In this document: positions 22,750 to 31,514 of the stretch, in pieces | Position numbering within the stretch: position 1 is the first letter of the stretch | How the letters are laid out: each line of letters starts with the position of its first letter | From: DAOUTW01 sp964523575 | Lineage (GTDB): Bacteria; Zixibacteria; MSB-5A5; GN15; JAAZOE01 | Reading direction: 5' to 3' | Length of the DNA stretch: 42,403 nucleotides | Assembly: GCA_964523575.1 (NCBI GenBank) | Contig: CAZGAV010000025.1 | Coordinates: 1 to 42,403 of the forward strand | Notes under the pieces: model-generated | The model's input: only the letters and a program-made list of their open reading frames with translations | Told to the model about the DNA's origin: nothing | The model's database searches: none | Program-made: the position numbers and the translations under genes

Positions 22750-22959
22750 TTGAAATACGGAGCCCGCAATCAGTTGACCGGCAAGGTCATGAAAATCAAA
22801 CAGGGGGACATCATGTGCCAGGTGTCGCTGGAGATCGCATCCGGCGCGAAAATGAATTCGGTCATGACCATGGAGTCGCTTCAGGATCTGGGAATCAAGG
22901 AAGGCGATTCCGTCCGGGTGGTGGTCAAAGCGATCAATGTCCTGCTGGTCAAGGAGTAA
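22750..22959 (+). CDS. Molbindin-type TOBE domain protein
   Basis: This 69-residue protein is a single TOBE/Mop domain, a family that binds molybdate or tungstate and serves as cytoplasmic storage or buffering. The pattern ARNQLTGKVMKIKQGDIMCQV, then a turn, then MTMESLQDLGIKEGDSVRVVVKAINVLLVKE (in two parts) covers the whole domain. It begins at TTG (22750), supported by AAAGGA upstream. It is 28 bases after the DUF4412-like gene and 12 bases before the GNAT-like gene. No molybdate transporter is nearby. Confidence 0.88.
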   Translation: MKYGARNQLTGKVMKIKQGDIMCQVSLEIASGAKMNSVMTMESLQDLGIKEGDSVRVVVKAINVLLVKE

Positions 22960-22971
22960 ACGACCGAAAAT

Positions 22972-23736
22972 ATGGCCATGACGGATATTCCCTACGAAAT
23001 GACAACGGGCGAGGGACGGGACGGATTTATCGAGATTTGCGGCCGGATAACGACGCCGGCCTGGCCGACGTTTATGCTTCAGGACCCGGTCTGCAACAAA
23101 TACTGGGGCGATCTGTATCACGATTTCCCGGAGTATCAATTTATTCTGACCGAACCCGGGTCCGACACGATTGTGGCCTGCGGAAACAGTATTCCAATCC
23201 TATGGGAAAGTGATTTCAAGGAGCTTCCCGACGAAGGCTGGGACTGGGCTCTGGAGAAGGGGATCGAGGACGGCCGGGCCGGACGTTCGCCGAATGTTCT
23301 CTGCGCCCTTCAGATTGTCGTGCCCGAGCCCTTTCGAAAGCTGGGCATCAGCACTCAGGCGGTGCGAGCCATGCGCCAAATCGGGCGGACTCATAATTTG
23401 GAAACCATGATCGCCCCGGTGCGGCCCAATTTCAAACATCGTTACCCGCATACGCCGATGCCGCGGTATTTGAAGTGGGTCGATTCCAAAGGGATTCCCA
23501 AAGATCCGTGGCTGAGGGTTCATGCGCTCGAAGGGGCCGAGATCGTCAAGGTCTGTCCCCGGTCGATGCGGATATCGGGGACAATCGAGGAATGGGAACG
23601 ATGGACCGGGATGCGTTTTCCGGGAAGCGACAATTATATCGTCCCCGAGGCGCTGACGCCGGTCCGCATCGACTGGGATAAAAACGAGGGATTGTATATC
23701 GAACCCAATGTCTGGATGGTGCACGGTCGGCAATAG
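22972..23736 (+). CDS. GNAT-like acyltransferase family protein (tentative)
   Basis: This is a 254-residue cytoplasmic protein. The central part reads LCALQIVVPEPFRKLGISTQAVRAMRQI (residues about 110-137), which resembles the beta4-alpha3 acyl-CoA pyrophosphate-binding motif of GNAT enzymes (V-x-P-x-x-R-x-x-G). A following strand, METMIAPVRP-like, fits too. The N-terminal part is acidic and Trp-rich, and the C-terminal part (SDNYIVPEALTPVRIDWDKN) may form an extra substrate-binding lobe. Substrate is unknown. Two ATGs (22972 and 22978) are possible and the ribosome-binding site is weak, suggesting coupling to the molbindin gene. A terminator follows. Confidence 0.5.
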   Translation: MAMTDIPYEMTTGEGRDGFIEICGRITTPAWPTFMLQDPVCNKYWGDLYHDFPEYQFILTEPGSDTIVACGNSIPILWESDFKELPDEGWDWALEKGIEDGRAGRSPNVLCALQIVVPEPFRKLGISTQAVRAMRQIGRTHNLETMIAPVRPNFKHRYPHTPMPRYLKWVDSKGIPKDPWLRVHALEGAEIVKVCPRSMRISGTIEEWERWTGMRFPGSDNYIVPEALTPVRIDWDKNEGLYIEPNVWMVHGRQ

Positions 23737-23756
23737 ACTTGGAAACCGGAAATGAC

Positions 23757-23787
23757 AAAAAGCCCCGTGAGCACGGGGCTTTTTTTG
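23757..23787 (+). terminator. Bidirectional rho-independent terminator
   Basis: The stem AAAAAGCCCCGTG/CACGGGGCTTTTT has a very short loop, with A and T tracts on both sides. It sits between the convergent GNAT-like gene and the cytidylate-kinase-like gene and should stop both. Confidence 0.85.
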
Positions 23788-23806
23788 TCGATAAATTTTT
23801 GGCCCG

Positions 23807-24508
23807 TCAGGATTTTGATTGGGCCAGTTTTTTCATTTTGAGCCGGATGGCGGCGATGGTCGGATCGACCAGTTCCTCGATATCGACATAAGCTGAATTG
23901 ACGACCATATCGTAATGATGGGGATTATCGATATTGGCGTCGAAGACCTTGCGCATCAGGTTCCGTCTTTCGGCATCGGATTTTTCGATCAATTCGGCGG
24001 CATCCTCACGGGACAACCCGCGATAGTTGACGAGGTTGTTGATGCGCCGCTCCACGGGACAGACGAAACGGAGATGGAAACCTTTATCGGGGCCGATGAT
24101 GAAATTGCCGCCCCGCCCGACCAGAACGACGCCGCCGAGGCGGGCCATCGACAGCACCACGGAAATGAGATGTCGGGTATAATCGCCATGATCGACGGCC
24201 TGGCCGGTCAAAAACGATTGCACGGCCAGTTCCAGCCGCGAGCGATATCTTTCGTCGAGCGATTCGATGATCCGTTTGCGGTATCCGGACGAGGCGCAGA
24301 TGGCGTCGACAATATCCTTGTGTACCAGCTGGTATTTCAATTTTTCGGCCAGCAGGGAAGCGAAGTAGGCTCCGCGGGAGCCGTTTTCGCGGGAAACGGT
24401 GATAATCGCCATCGATGGCGCCACCGGCGGTGGCGATTCGGCGCGCCGGGAGCGTTCCATTTCCCACTGACGAAACTGGCGATTGATAATATCATCGAGT
24501 GACGGCAT
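23807..24508 (-). CDS. Cytidylate kinase-like family protein
   Basis: This 233-residue cytoplasmic protein belongs to the cytidylate kinase-like group (PF13189), P-loop proteins related to Cmk but usually of unknown substrate. The P-loop is degenerate: ITVSRENGSRGAYFA (36-50), where the last position is not the canonical GKS/T. GRGGNFII (131-138) and the lid DAERRNLMRKVFD (178-190) with DNPHHYDMVVNS (194-205) follow the Cmk order. An N-terminal 30-residue charged extension precedes the core. The start has AAGGAGGG upstream. It is divergent from the unknown gene at 24688. Confidence 0.8.
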   Translation of the reverse strand: MPSLDDIINRQFRQWEMERSRRAESPPPVAPSMAIITVSRENGSRGAYFASLLAEKLKYQLVHKDIVDAICASSGYRKRIIESLDERYRSRLELAVQSFLTGQAVDHGDYTRHLISVVLSMARLGGVVLVGRGGNFIIGPDKGFHLRFVCPVERRINNLVNYRGLSREDAAELIEKSDAERRNLMRKVFDANIDNPHHYDMVVNSAYVDIEELVDPTIAAIRLKMKKLAQSKS

Positions 24509-24687
24509 ACGGTGGCCCTCCTTATGCCTGAATATACATCCGCAACCTCGTTTCAGACAATAAGATTTTTGGGGTCATCAGAAGACCCCGATCGGCCGAT
24601 ACCGGAAATAAGGGTTGACGGAAGATTAAGAACTGGCGTTTCTTGAAATTGTGCCACCGAGTCGAAACCGATAACCGGAGACCGATC

Positions 24688-25347
24688 ATGCCTCAAGATA
24701 AATCCGTGCATGCCCAGGCGCCCGCCGCCCGCAAGCAGGCCAACCGACCCCTGACGCATTTATGCCGCGAGGCGCCCTGGCTGGGGACAATTATCCGCGC
24801 GGCCCTCACCCGCCCGCTTAAGGAGCGTGAGAAAGCCCGGGTCGATGAAATGCTGGAAACCCTGGCCTCCGACCTCAAGGATTTTTCCTCGGAATTATCG
24901 GAATTGTACGTGAAGACGGCCGATTTTCAGCGGCTTCTGGAACGAATCATTTCCCGGATCGCCGACGAGCGGCATGAAGAGAAACGATGTATCTACTGCG
25001 CCTTCCTGGCCGACGCCGTAAAATCGCCCTGTGAACCTTTTAAAAAACAACTCCGGTTTCTGGCCGCTCTGCGGGAATTGCGGCTCGATCAAATGCGCCT
25101 GATGCGGGCGCTGGCGGCTCCCCCCAATCTCAACCTCCATCGTTCCCTCTCCCCCGCCCAGATCCTCGAAAAACGCCTGCCCGACGTTCCCCATGATCGC
25201 ATCGCCGGACTGTTGACGCAGATGAACGATCTGGGAATTATCAATCTGGAAGAATTGAAGAAGATAAACGCCGCCAACCAGCGTCTCGATACCTGCCTGA
25301 CTCCGATCGGCCGGCAATTTCTTCGATTCATGCCCGCCAAAAAATAA
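24688..25347 (+). CDS. Hypothetical protein with CxxC and winged-helix-like C-terminus
   Basis: I do not recognise this 219-residue protein. I chose the ATG at 24688, preceded by GGAG, not the TTG 45 bases upstream. It has no signal peptide. A helical N-terminal two-thirds contains Cys101-x2-Cys104 and Cys115, which could bind a metal. The C-terminal part (about 155-215, LSPAQILEKRLPDVPHDRIAGL, then LTQMNDLGIINLEE and LTPIGRQFLRFM) has the helix-helix-beta-wing rhythm of a winged helix, so DNA or RNA binding is possible. It is divergent from the cytidylate-kinase-like gene. Confidence 0.65.
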   Translation: MPQDKSVHAQAPAARKQANRPLTHLCREAPWLGTIIRAALTRPLKEREKARVDEMLETLASDLKDFSSELSELYVKTADFQRLLERIISRIADERHEEKRCIYCAFLADAVKSPCEPFKKQLRFLAALRELRLDQMRLMRALAAPPNLNLHRSLSPAQILEKRLPDVPHDRIAGLLTQMNDLGIINLEELKKINAANQRLDTCLTPIGRQFLRFMPAKK

Positions 25348-25376
25348 TATGCCTGCGGGTCGGCATATCGTATAAT
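25347..25376 (+). promoter_or_regulatory. Hairpin and -10-like element before the DUF169 gene
   Basis: ATATGCC (25347-25353) pairs with GGCATAT (25362-25368), and TATAAT follows at 25371-25376, 36 bases before the next ATG. The inverted repeat could be an operator over the promoter or the end of the upstream transcript. No -35 box is clear. Confidence 0.3.
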
Positions 25377-25411
25377 CATCAATAGTATTATTATCAGGCG
25401 GAGAAATAATC

Positions 25412-26179
25412 ATGGGACTGAAAGAACAATTTCTCGAAAAATGGAACAGGTATTTCCCGGGCGCGGAGCTGCCGCTGGTTTTTTATTATGCTGATGAAGT
25501 TGACCCGGCGCAAGCCGCCCCGAAAGCGGCCGACTGGCAGTGCGTGATTTGCGACCTGGGCCGTGTCCGGCAGGGGAAATCGACGGCGTTTGACATCGAT
25601 GCCATCGGGTGTGGCGGCGGGCGAAGATATTTCGGACTGTCACAGGAGATCAGGCCGAATTTTGAATATTTCCTGTCGTGCGGATTGGCCGGTGAAATGG
25701 AAGGCATCCGGTTCAAAAAAACTCCCGAACTGGTGCGCAAAATGCAGGAATATCAGCCGCCATTCGAGGCCCCGGGTCGATATATCGTTTTCAAACGATG
25801 GGACAAGATGAACGAGGACGACCAGCCGGTGGCGGTTATATTTTTCGCCCCACCCGATGTTTTGTCGGGACTGTTCGCTGTGGCCAATTTCGAAGAAGCA
25901 ACGCCGTTCGGCGTTATCGCGCCATCCTGTTCGGGATGTTCAGCCATTGTCTATTATCCCATCATGGAATCGCAGTCGAGTCATCCCCGGGCGGTGCTGG
26001 GGATGTTCGACACTTCGGCTCGTCCCTGCGTGCCGGCCGATGTCCTCAGCTTCGCCATTCCGTACGCCAAATTCGTGAATATGATCAATAATATGGACGA
26101 AAGCAATCTAACCTCCGAGGCGTGGATTAAAATGCGGGAGCGGATTAGCCGTCATCGGCCCGGACAGGCCGGGGATTGA
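25412..26179 (+). CDS. DUF169 family protein
   Basis: This 255-residue cytoplasmic protein belongs to the DUF169 family (PF02596), whose biochemical role is unsettled. Family features are LPLVFYYAD near the N-terminus, CVICDLGRVRQGKSTAFD, AIGCGGGRRYFG, the middle strand DDQPVAVIFFAPPDVLSGLF, and the Cys-rich GVIAPSCSGCSAIVYYP block. Several conserved Cys (in GCGGG and PSCSGC) suggest a metal or cluster site, which is inference. It starts with a GGAG site. Its TGA overlaps the ATG of the next gene, so the DUF169 protein and the flavoprotein are translationally coupled. Confidence 0.82.
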   Translation: MGLKEQFLEKWNRYFPGAELPLVFYYADEVDPAQAAPKAADWQCVICDLGRVRQGKSTAFDIDAIGCGGGRRYFGLSQEIRPNFEYFLSCGLAGEMEGIRFKKTPELVRKMQEYQPPFEAPGRYIVFKRWDKMNEDDQPVAVIFFAPPDVLSGLFAVANFEEATPFGVIAPSCSGCSAIVYYPIMESQSSHPRAVLGMFDTSARPCVPADVLSFAIPYAKFVNMINNMDESNLTSEAWIKMRERISRHRPGQAGD

Positions 26180-27435
26180 TGTCGAAACGGCGGGTAATAG
26201 TCATCGGCGGGGGTCCGGCCGGGATGATGGCCGCCGGGCAGGCGGCCGCATTGGGGGCAGAGACTATCCTGCTCGAAAAAATGAGCCTCCCCGGACGCAA
26301 ACTTCGCATCACCGGCAAGGGGCGTTGTAACCTGACCAATATCGCGACCCTGCCCGATTTTCTGGCTCATTTCGGCCGGAGCGGGCGTTTTTTGCGGCAG
26401 GCTTTCAATCGCTTCTTTTCCGCTGATCTGGTCGCTTTCCTCGGGGAGATCGGAATCGGAATCATAACCGAACGGGGCGGCCGGGTTTTCCCCATCAATG
26501 AGGATGCAGTCGAGGTCGCCGAAGCCCTGATGCGATGGACGGTCAGCCAGGGAGTCGATATCCGGCGCAAAACGCCGGTGGAGAGTCTGCTGGTCAGCGA
26601 GAACAGTATTATCGGAGTACGAGCCGGCGGGCGTGAGTATCAAGCCGAGGCAGTTATTATCGCCACCGGGGGGGCTTCATATCCGGCGACCGGATCGACC
26701 GGCGACGGCTATCGGCTGGCCCGGTCGGTCGGGCACAAGATAATACCGATCCGCCCGGCTCTGACGTCGCTGGTGACATCGGGCAACACGGCGCGGCGTC
26801 TGCAGGGTGTGAGCCTGCGCAATATCAGGGTCAAAGTCCTGATCGACGGGAAGAAAAAATATGAAGCTTTCGGGGAGATGCTGTTTACCCATTACGGTCT
26901 GTCGGGACCGATTATTCTGACTTTGAGCCGGGATATTATTGACGCCCTGCGCCTCGATAAAAAAGTGACCATATCAATTGACCTCAAACCGGCCCTCGAT
27001 GAACAAAAGTTGGAAGCCCGTCTTTTGCGAGATATTCAGGCGCATGGCAAACAGCAATTTCATACCCTGCTGAAAGAACTGCTTCCCAGAAAAATGATCG
27101 AGGTTTGCGCCGATCTGGTCGAAATTCCCCTCGACAAGGTCGGTCATCAAATCATCGCAACCGAACGAAAACGGTTGCGCGCCTGGCTCAAGGATTTCCG
27201 TCTGGAGGTGACCGGTTACCGGTCCTTCGAGGAGGCGATTATCACTGCCGGTGGGGTGGATACCGCACAGGTCGATCCGCGCACGATGGAGTCGCGTTTG
27301 ACTCCGGGATTGTATTTCGCCGGGGAGGTGCTTGATTTCGACGGCGACACCGGCGGATATAACCTCCAGGCGGCTTTTTCCACCGGCTGGCTGGCGGGGC
27401 GTTCGGCGGCCGGAGAGATGCCCGATAGTCATTGA
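26179..27435 (+). CDS. HI0933/YhiN-type flavoprotein
   Basis: This 418-residue FAD-dependent protein belongs to the HI0933 (BaiN/YhiN) family of NAD(P)/FAD oxidoreductases. The dinucleotide-binding motif VIVIGGGPAGMMAAG is at 6-20 and the family signature GRKLRITGKGRCNLTN at 39-54. The C-terminal FAD-binding end carries TAGGVDT, then LYFAGEVLDFDGDTGGYN and LQAAFSTGWLAG. Physiological substrate is unknown for most members. The ATG overlaps the TGA of the DUF169 gene. Confidence 0.9.
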   Translation: MSKRRVIVIGGGPAGMMAAGQAAALGAETILLEKMSLPGRKLRITGKGRCNLTNIATLPDFLAHFGRSGRFLRQAFNRFFSADLVAFLGEIGIGIITERGGRVFPINEDAVEVAEALMRWTVSQGVDIRRKTPVESLLVSENSIIGVRAGGREYQAEAVIIATGGASYPATGSTGDGYRLARSVGHKIIPIRPALTSLVTSGNTARRLQGVSLRNIRVKVLIDGKKKYEAFGEMLFTHYGLSGPIILTLSRDIIDALRLDKKVTISIDLKPALDEQKLEARLLRDIQAHGKQQFHTLLKELLPRKMIEVCADLVEIPLDKVGHQIIATERKRLRAWLKDFRLEVTGYRSFEEAIITAGGVDTAQVDPRTMESRLTPGLYFAGEVLDFDGDTGGYNLQAAFSTGWLAGRSAAGEMPDSH

Positions 27436-27501
27436 ACGCAACCCCGGGCTTCTTGGGCCGTATTGAGAAAAAAAGCAGGGCATTGCAGGGGAACTCACAA
27501 A

Positions 27502-28884
27502 ATGTCTGAAGAAATCAAATCAGGTGGTGCACCCGAGGCAGAGCATCCAACTGAAGCACCGGTCAAGCCATTGTTGGATACGCCGGTCACACTCGAGAAC
27601 CGGATCGATTCGGTCGATGTCCTGCGGGGGTTTGCCCTGCTCGGCATCCTGGTGATCAATATCGGCATGTTCGGTTTGCCGCAAATCGCGATCAATAATC
27701 CGTCGCTGGCCGGCGGGGCCGATGGAGCCGACCTGGCGGTCTGGACTGTCAGCCGGGTCGTCTTTTTCCAGAAATTCATGGCCATTTTTTCGATGCTGTT
27801 TGGAGCGGGCTTGATACTCATGTACCAGCGGGCTGAAACCGCCGGAAAAGTATTCGGGAAAACCTATTACCGCCGTCTCGGCTGGTTGCTGGCGTTTGGG
27901 ATGGTGCATGGATATTTTATCTGGTGGGGCGATATTCTCTATCATTACGCCGTTTGCGGCATGGTCCTGTATCCTTTGCGGCGATGGTCGAGCCGGCGTT
28001 TGATAACTTTCGGGGTGATTCTCTTTTTTGTCGGATCGCTGTTTTTCTTCGGGCTGGGTCTTTTCCTTGATTTCTGCCGCGGCACGGTGGCCGAAGCGGA
28101 GGCGGCGCAGGCGGCCGGGGAAAATCTGACGTCCATGCAGGAATCGATGGTCAAAGTCTGGGAGAGGGTGGAACCGCAATTGAATCCACCCCAGGAAAAA
28201 ATACAGAAGGAGATCGAGAAATATCAGGGCGGCTATTGGCAGGTGGTAGCGGCGTCGGCCCCAGTCATGCTGTCCTTGCAAACGGTAATCTTCGTCCTGT
28301 ATATCTTCTGGCGGGCGGCCGGCCTGATGTTGATCGGTATGGGATTAATGAAACTCGGCGTATTCGCCGCGCAACGGTCGCGAAGATTCTATTTAAGCTG
28401 GATAATCGCCGGATATGGGCTGGGCTTGCCGATTTCGGCTTATATAATTTATAAACTGATCGCCAGCGATTTCGACATGCTTTACAATTTCGGATTTTAC
28501 GCCGTGTATGACAGCGCGGCAGTATTGTTAATCACCGCCGGGCATATCGGACTGGTGATGTCGATTTGTCAATCCGGCGTTCTGAAGCGGATGAGGCAAC
28601 GACTGGCCGCAGTCGGGCGGATGGCATTGAGCAATTACATTCTGGATTCGCTGATTATGGCTCCGATCTTTTATGGGTACGGACTGGGCCTGTACGGCCG
28701 CATCAACTATTTCGGCCTCAGCGGTATCGTCCTGGCGATATGGATTTTACAGCTTTACCTGAGCCCGTTGTGGTTGAGATATTTCCGATTCGGTCCCGTG
28801 GAGTGGCTGTGGCGGTCGCTGACTTATCGGCATAAACAACCGATGCGGGTGGCCGTTGAGAGCGTCGAGGGCGGCGGGGAGTGA
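27502..28884 (+). CDS. DUF418 family membrane protein (YeiB-like)
   Basis: This 460-residue inner-membrane protein has about 8-10 hydrophobic segments. The ATG at 27502 follows an AGGGGA site; the upstream TTG does not have one. The N-terminal family signature RIDSVDVLRGFALLGILVIN appears after a 35-residue acidic/proline extension, followed by FAIFSMLFGAGLILM-type helix and HGYFIWWGDILYHYA. The C-terminal DUF418 domain contains GRMALSNYILDSLI and a final aromatic membrane region. An uncertain role in transport or acyl transfer to the envelope has been proposed for relatives. It converges with the crotonase gene 22 bases away. Confidence 0.87.
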   Translation: MSEEIKSGGAPEAEHPTEAPVKPLLDTPVTLENRIDSVDVLRGFALLGILVINIGMFGLPQIAINNPSLAGGADGADLAVWTVSRVVFFQKFMAIFSMLFGAGLILMYQRAETAGKVFGKTYYRRLGWLLAFGMVHGYFIWWGDILYHYAVCGMVLYPLRRWSSRRLITFGVILFFVGSLFFFGLGLFLDFCRGTVAEAEAAQAAGENLTSMQESMVKVWERVEPQLNPPQEKIQKEIEKYQGGYWQVVAASAPVMLSLQTVIFVLYIFWRAAGLMLIGMGLMKLGVFAAQRSRRFYLSWIIAGYGLGLPISAYIIYKLIASDFDMLYNFGFYAVYDSAAVLLITAGHIGLVMSICQSGVLKRMRQRLAAVGRMALSNYILDSLIMAPIFYGYGLGLYGRINYFGLSGIVLAIWILQLYLSPLWLRYFRFGPVEWLWRSLTYRHKQPMRVAVESVEGGGE

Positions 28885-28906
28885 GGCCATGCCTCCGGCG
28901 CGGAAT

Positions 28907-29659
28907 TTATGATCTTATCTGAATTTTTCTGAGCTTTTCGCGGGTGGCCGGGGAATACCAGATTTTTATAAACTCCCGGATCGATTCGGCTTCACGGGCG
29001 ATCATGGCATCAGCGACCGGCCGCCTCAATAAATTTTTGAGACCGGCAAAAGCGGGCCTGTCTTTTCCGGCGTATTCCAATGCGATCTGCCGGGCGTCAT
29101 CCATCAGTTTTTCATCGGAAGTTATTTTATCCACCAGACCCATGCCATGCGCTTCCTCGGCCGAATACAAATTTCCGGAGGTCAGGATCAATTCCGCATT
29201 TCGCGTTCCGGCGCAGTATTTCATCATCTCGACGCTGCCGGCGAAGATGGAGGAGCCGAAGCTGATTTCATTGAGACCGATCCGGGCTTTGCCGGTGACC
29301 ATCAGGCGATAATCCGCCGCGGTGGTCAGAATACATCCGCCGGCAACGGCATGGCCGTTGATGGCCGCCACGATCGGTTTGGAATACAGGAAGAGATAAG
29401 TATAAAGTCCGGTGAATCGGGTTACGAAATGGGTGAAGGCCTCGGGGGAATGATCCATAAAGCCGGGGATGTCGAAACCGAAGGAAAAGAATTTTTCGGT
29501 TCCGGCCAGGATGACGGCCTTGATCGAACCGTTGACTTCCAATTCATTGAAAGTGAGTTGCAGCTCTCCGACCATCTGATCGTTGATGGCGTGGACTTTG
29601 CCGCGTTCCAGACGGACTACCGCCAATGGTTCATCATACTCGACGCGAACGAAATCCAT
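28907..29659 (-). CDS. Enoyl-CoA hydratase/isomerase family protein
   Basis: This 250-residue crotonase-fold enzyme acts on acyl-CoA thioesters. The oxyanion-hole elements are KFFSFGFDIPGF (56-67) and INGHAVAGGCILTTAAD (100-116). Glu131 in IGLNEISFGSSIF is the probable acid/base residue. Only one such Glu is obvious, which fits delta3-delta2-enoyl-CoA isomerase-like members better than the two-Glu hydratases. GGGAGG precedes the ATG. It stands apart from other fatty-acid genes. Confidence 0.85.
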   Translation of the reverse strand: MDFVRVEYDEPLAVVRLERGKVHAINDQMVGELQLTFNELEVNGSIKAVILAGTEKFFSFGFDIPGFMDHSPEAFTHFVTRFTGLYTYLFLYSKPIVAAINGHAVAGGCILTTAADYRLMVTGKARIGLNEISFGSSIFAGSVEMMKYCAGTRNAELILTSGNLYSAEEAHGMGLVDKITSDEKLMDDARQIALEYAGKDRPAFAGLKNLLRRPVADAMIAREAESIREFIKIWYSPATREKLRKIQIRS

Positions 29660-29707
29660 GAGGCCTCCCCGATTGCGGATATTTCGAAAACCTGAATTTC
29701 AAATTTT

Positions 29708-29733
29708 ACCGGAGCGGCCTGTGGCCGCCCCGG
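29708..29733. terminator. GC-rich hairpin between peptidase and crotonase genes
   Basis: ACCGGAGCGGCC and GGCCGCCCCGGT pair over 12 positions with one mismatch and a two- to three-base loop. On the minus strand it lies 45 bases after the M14 peptidase stop, but A-rich bases follow it there. A T-rich tract follows only on the plus strand. Its role as terminator is uncertain. Confidence 0.4.
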
Positions 29734-29777
29734 TTTATTATAAGATTTATTCAATCATCAGGCAATGACGCCGATTT

Positions 29778-31514
29778 TTACAAATCGACCGTCAGAGTTT
29801 TATTTTTGGCCTTGAGAGCGTCATAGGTGACGGTCGCTTTGCCTTTGCCCTTGACGATCCACTGAACATCGGTTTTGCCGAATGACGGGACGCTGGTGAA
29901 AATCATCCAGGGACGATAATCGACGTTCTGCACGCGGTCGAAAACGAGATCGTCAACGATGCCTCCGGAGACGACTTCCAGGCCGTTACCCTCGATTTTG
30001 AGGATATCCTTGCGGACGACATCCCGACCGGTCGCTTTGCTGGAAAGCGACGGGAGAGCGTTGGCGTTGGCCGCCCGCACCCGGATCCGCGTGAGACCGT
30101 TGCCCAGTTTCTTCGTTTCCAGCACTTCCAGCGAAACATCGGGGGCGTTTTTGGCCGTGAACATCACCAGCGAAGTGGCGCGATGGACCATTTCCGGGAG
30201 CATGAACGTCGGCGGGATCCGAGTGGTGAATTGCCGCCAGCCGCCGATTTCGATTTCACCGTATTGCGGATGGTTGAATTTTTTCCATTCGCGGAACATC
30301 GTACCCTGATTGACATTGTCGTTGAATTGCTGGCGTTCGAGTTTCGGCGTGCCGCCGTAGTAGTCATGGTCACCATTTTCGTCGGGCTTCTCATCGGGCG
30401 GGCGATATTGCTCCTGACTGCTCATGAACAGCTCGCCGACGAAACCGTATATCCCCAGCACGGAATACATAAATTCGTCAAAATCGCCGTGAGTTGTGTA
30501 CATGTCCTTGTAACCGACGATATAGCGGTAGCCGGGGATGATTTTCTCGCCTTCATGGCCGAGGAAATCATAGACGGCCACGTCGCTCGGTGAATACATG
30601 CCGGCCAGTTTGGAACCGGGGCCGCGCACCAGCAAACCGCCCGAATTATGAAAAGCATAGTCGAAGCATATGTTCGGTTTGGTCAGAACGAAATCCGTTA
30701 TGGCTTTGGTAACCTTGCCCGAAGTGGGGAATTCGCCGGCGCCTTCCTCGACATACGGCGGCTGCCATTTGAAACCGTAATTGCGGTTCATATCGAGGTA
30801 GCCGGGGCCGTCTTCGTTGAGACGACCGTCGCCGTCGTTGTCGATACCCTCTTCGCCCAGCAATCGCCATTCGCCCTTCTCGCCCGGTTTGGTCCGGATC
30901 ATGACGCGGGGATCGTCGGGACTGGTTTTGTATCCGCCGTAGGGGTCTTTGATCCGCATCTCGAGGATTTCGCCGTCGCCGTCGAGGTCCTCGACGCCGT
31001 CTTCATCATACAGACCGTCGCGGTCATCGTCATAGGGGACAATGGCTGAGCGGCCGATATTGTACCCGCCCGGATCGGAGAAGAAATGCCAGCGGTTATC
31101 GACATTGACGACCGGAACGATGTAAAACGACCGGTTGTCCACCAGGTTTTTGACCATGGGGATGGAGTCGTATTTATCCAGCAGGTACCAGGCCAGATAA
31201 AGGCAAACCTCGGTGGCCTGAATTTCGTTGCCGTGGATAGTGCCATCGACATAGATCCCCGGTTTTTCGGTATCCTTGCCGGTGGTGGCGTTGGTGATAG
31301 TCAGAAGCCAGATGTCGCGGCCTTCCTCGCTTTTGCCGATAGAACGCAGGTCGGTGAGCTGGGGATAGGCCTTATGCAGGCTTTCGAGGGCGGCGATTAC
31401 TGCCGGGCCATCGTAAAAATGATCGAAAGTCATCTTGACCGGACCCGCCTGCACGGGGGCTGTCATGAGTGCTATAGCCGTCAGGACGGCAAATATCATA
31501 AGTTTTCTCAGCAT
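29778..31514 (-). CDS. Secreted M14 family zinc carboxypeptidase (active-site complete)
   Basis: This 578-residue exported peptidase should remove C-terminal residues from peptides. I use the ATG at 31514, overlapping the upstream TGA (TGATG), with GGGAGG upstream; a GTG three bases earlier is the alternative. A signal peptide (MLRKLMIFAVLTAIALMTAPVQA) is followed by the catalytic domain. The zinc ligands His94 and Glu97 lie in TIHGNEIQ, the substrate-binding Arg244 in DMNRNYGF, the third ligand His289 in AFHNSGG, and the catalytic Glu361 in FVGELFMSS. Two Asp-rich inserts (about 162-186 and 223-237, for example DLDGDGEI and GIDNDGDGRLNEDG) resemble calcium-binding loops. A beta-rich C-terminal domain follows. 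It is coupled to the paralogous gene upstream. Confidence 0.88.
   Translation of the reverse strand: MLRKLMIFAVLTAIALMTAPVQAGPVKMTFDHFYDGPAVIAALESLHKAYPQLTDLRSIGKSEEGRDIWLLTITNATTGKDTEKPGIYVDGTIHGNEIQATEVCLYLAWYLLDKYDSIPMVKNLVDNRSFYIVPVVNVDNRWHFFSDPGGYNIGRSAIVPYDDDRDGLYDEDGVEDLDGDGEILEMRIKDPYGGYKTSPDDPRVMIRTKPGEKGEWRLLGEEGIDNDGDGRLNEDGPGYLDMNRNYGFKWQPPYVEEGAGEFPTSGKVTKAITDFVLTKPNICFDYAFHNSGGLLVRGPGSKLAGMYSPSDVAVYDFLGHEGEKIIPGYRYIVGYKDMYTTHGDFDEFMYSVLGIYGFVGELFMSSQEQYRPPDEKPDENGDHDYYGGTPKLERQQFNDNVNQGTMFREWKKFNHPQYGEIEIGGWRQFTTRIPPTFMLPEMVHRATSLVMFTAKNAPDVSLEVLETKKLGNGLTRIRVRAANANALPSLSSKATGRDVVRKDILKIEGNGLEVVSGGIVDDLVFDRVQNVDYRPWMIFTSVPSFGKTDVQWIVKGKGKATVTYDALKAKNKTLTVDL

Noticed and set aside
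24571..24589. GGGGTC/GACCCC hairpin upstream of the 24688 gene
   Set aside because: Short 6-bp stem with no T tract on the correct side; not enough to call a terminator or riboswitch.
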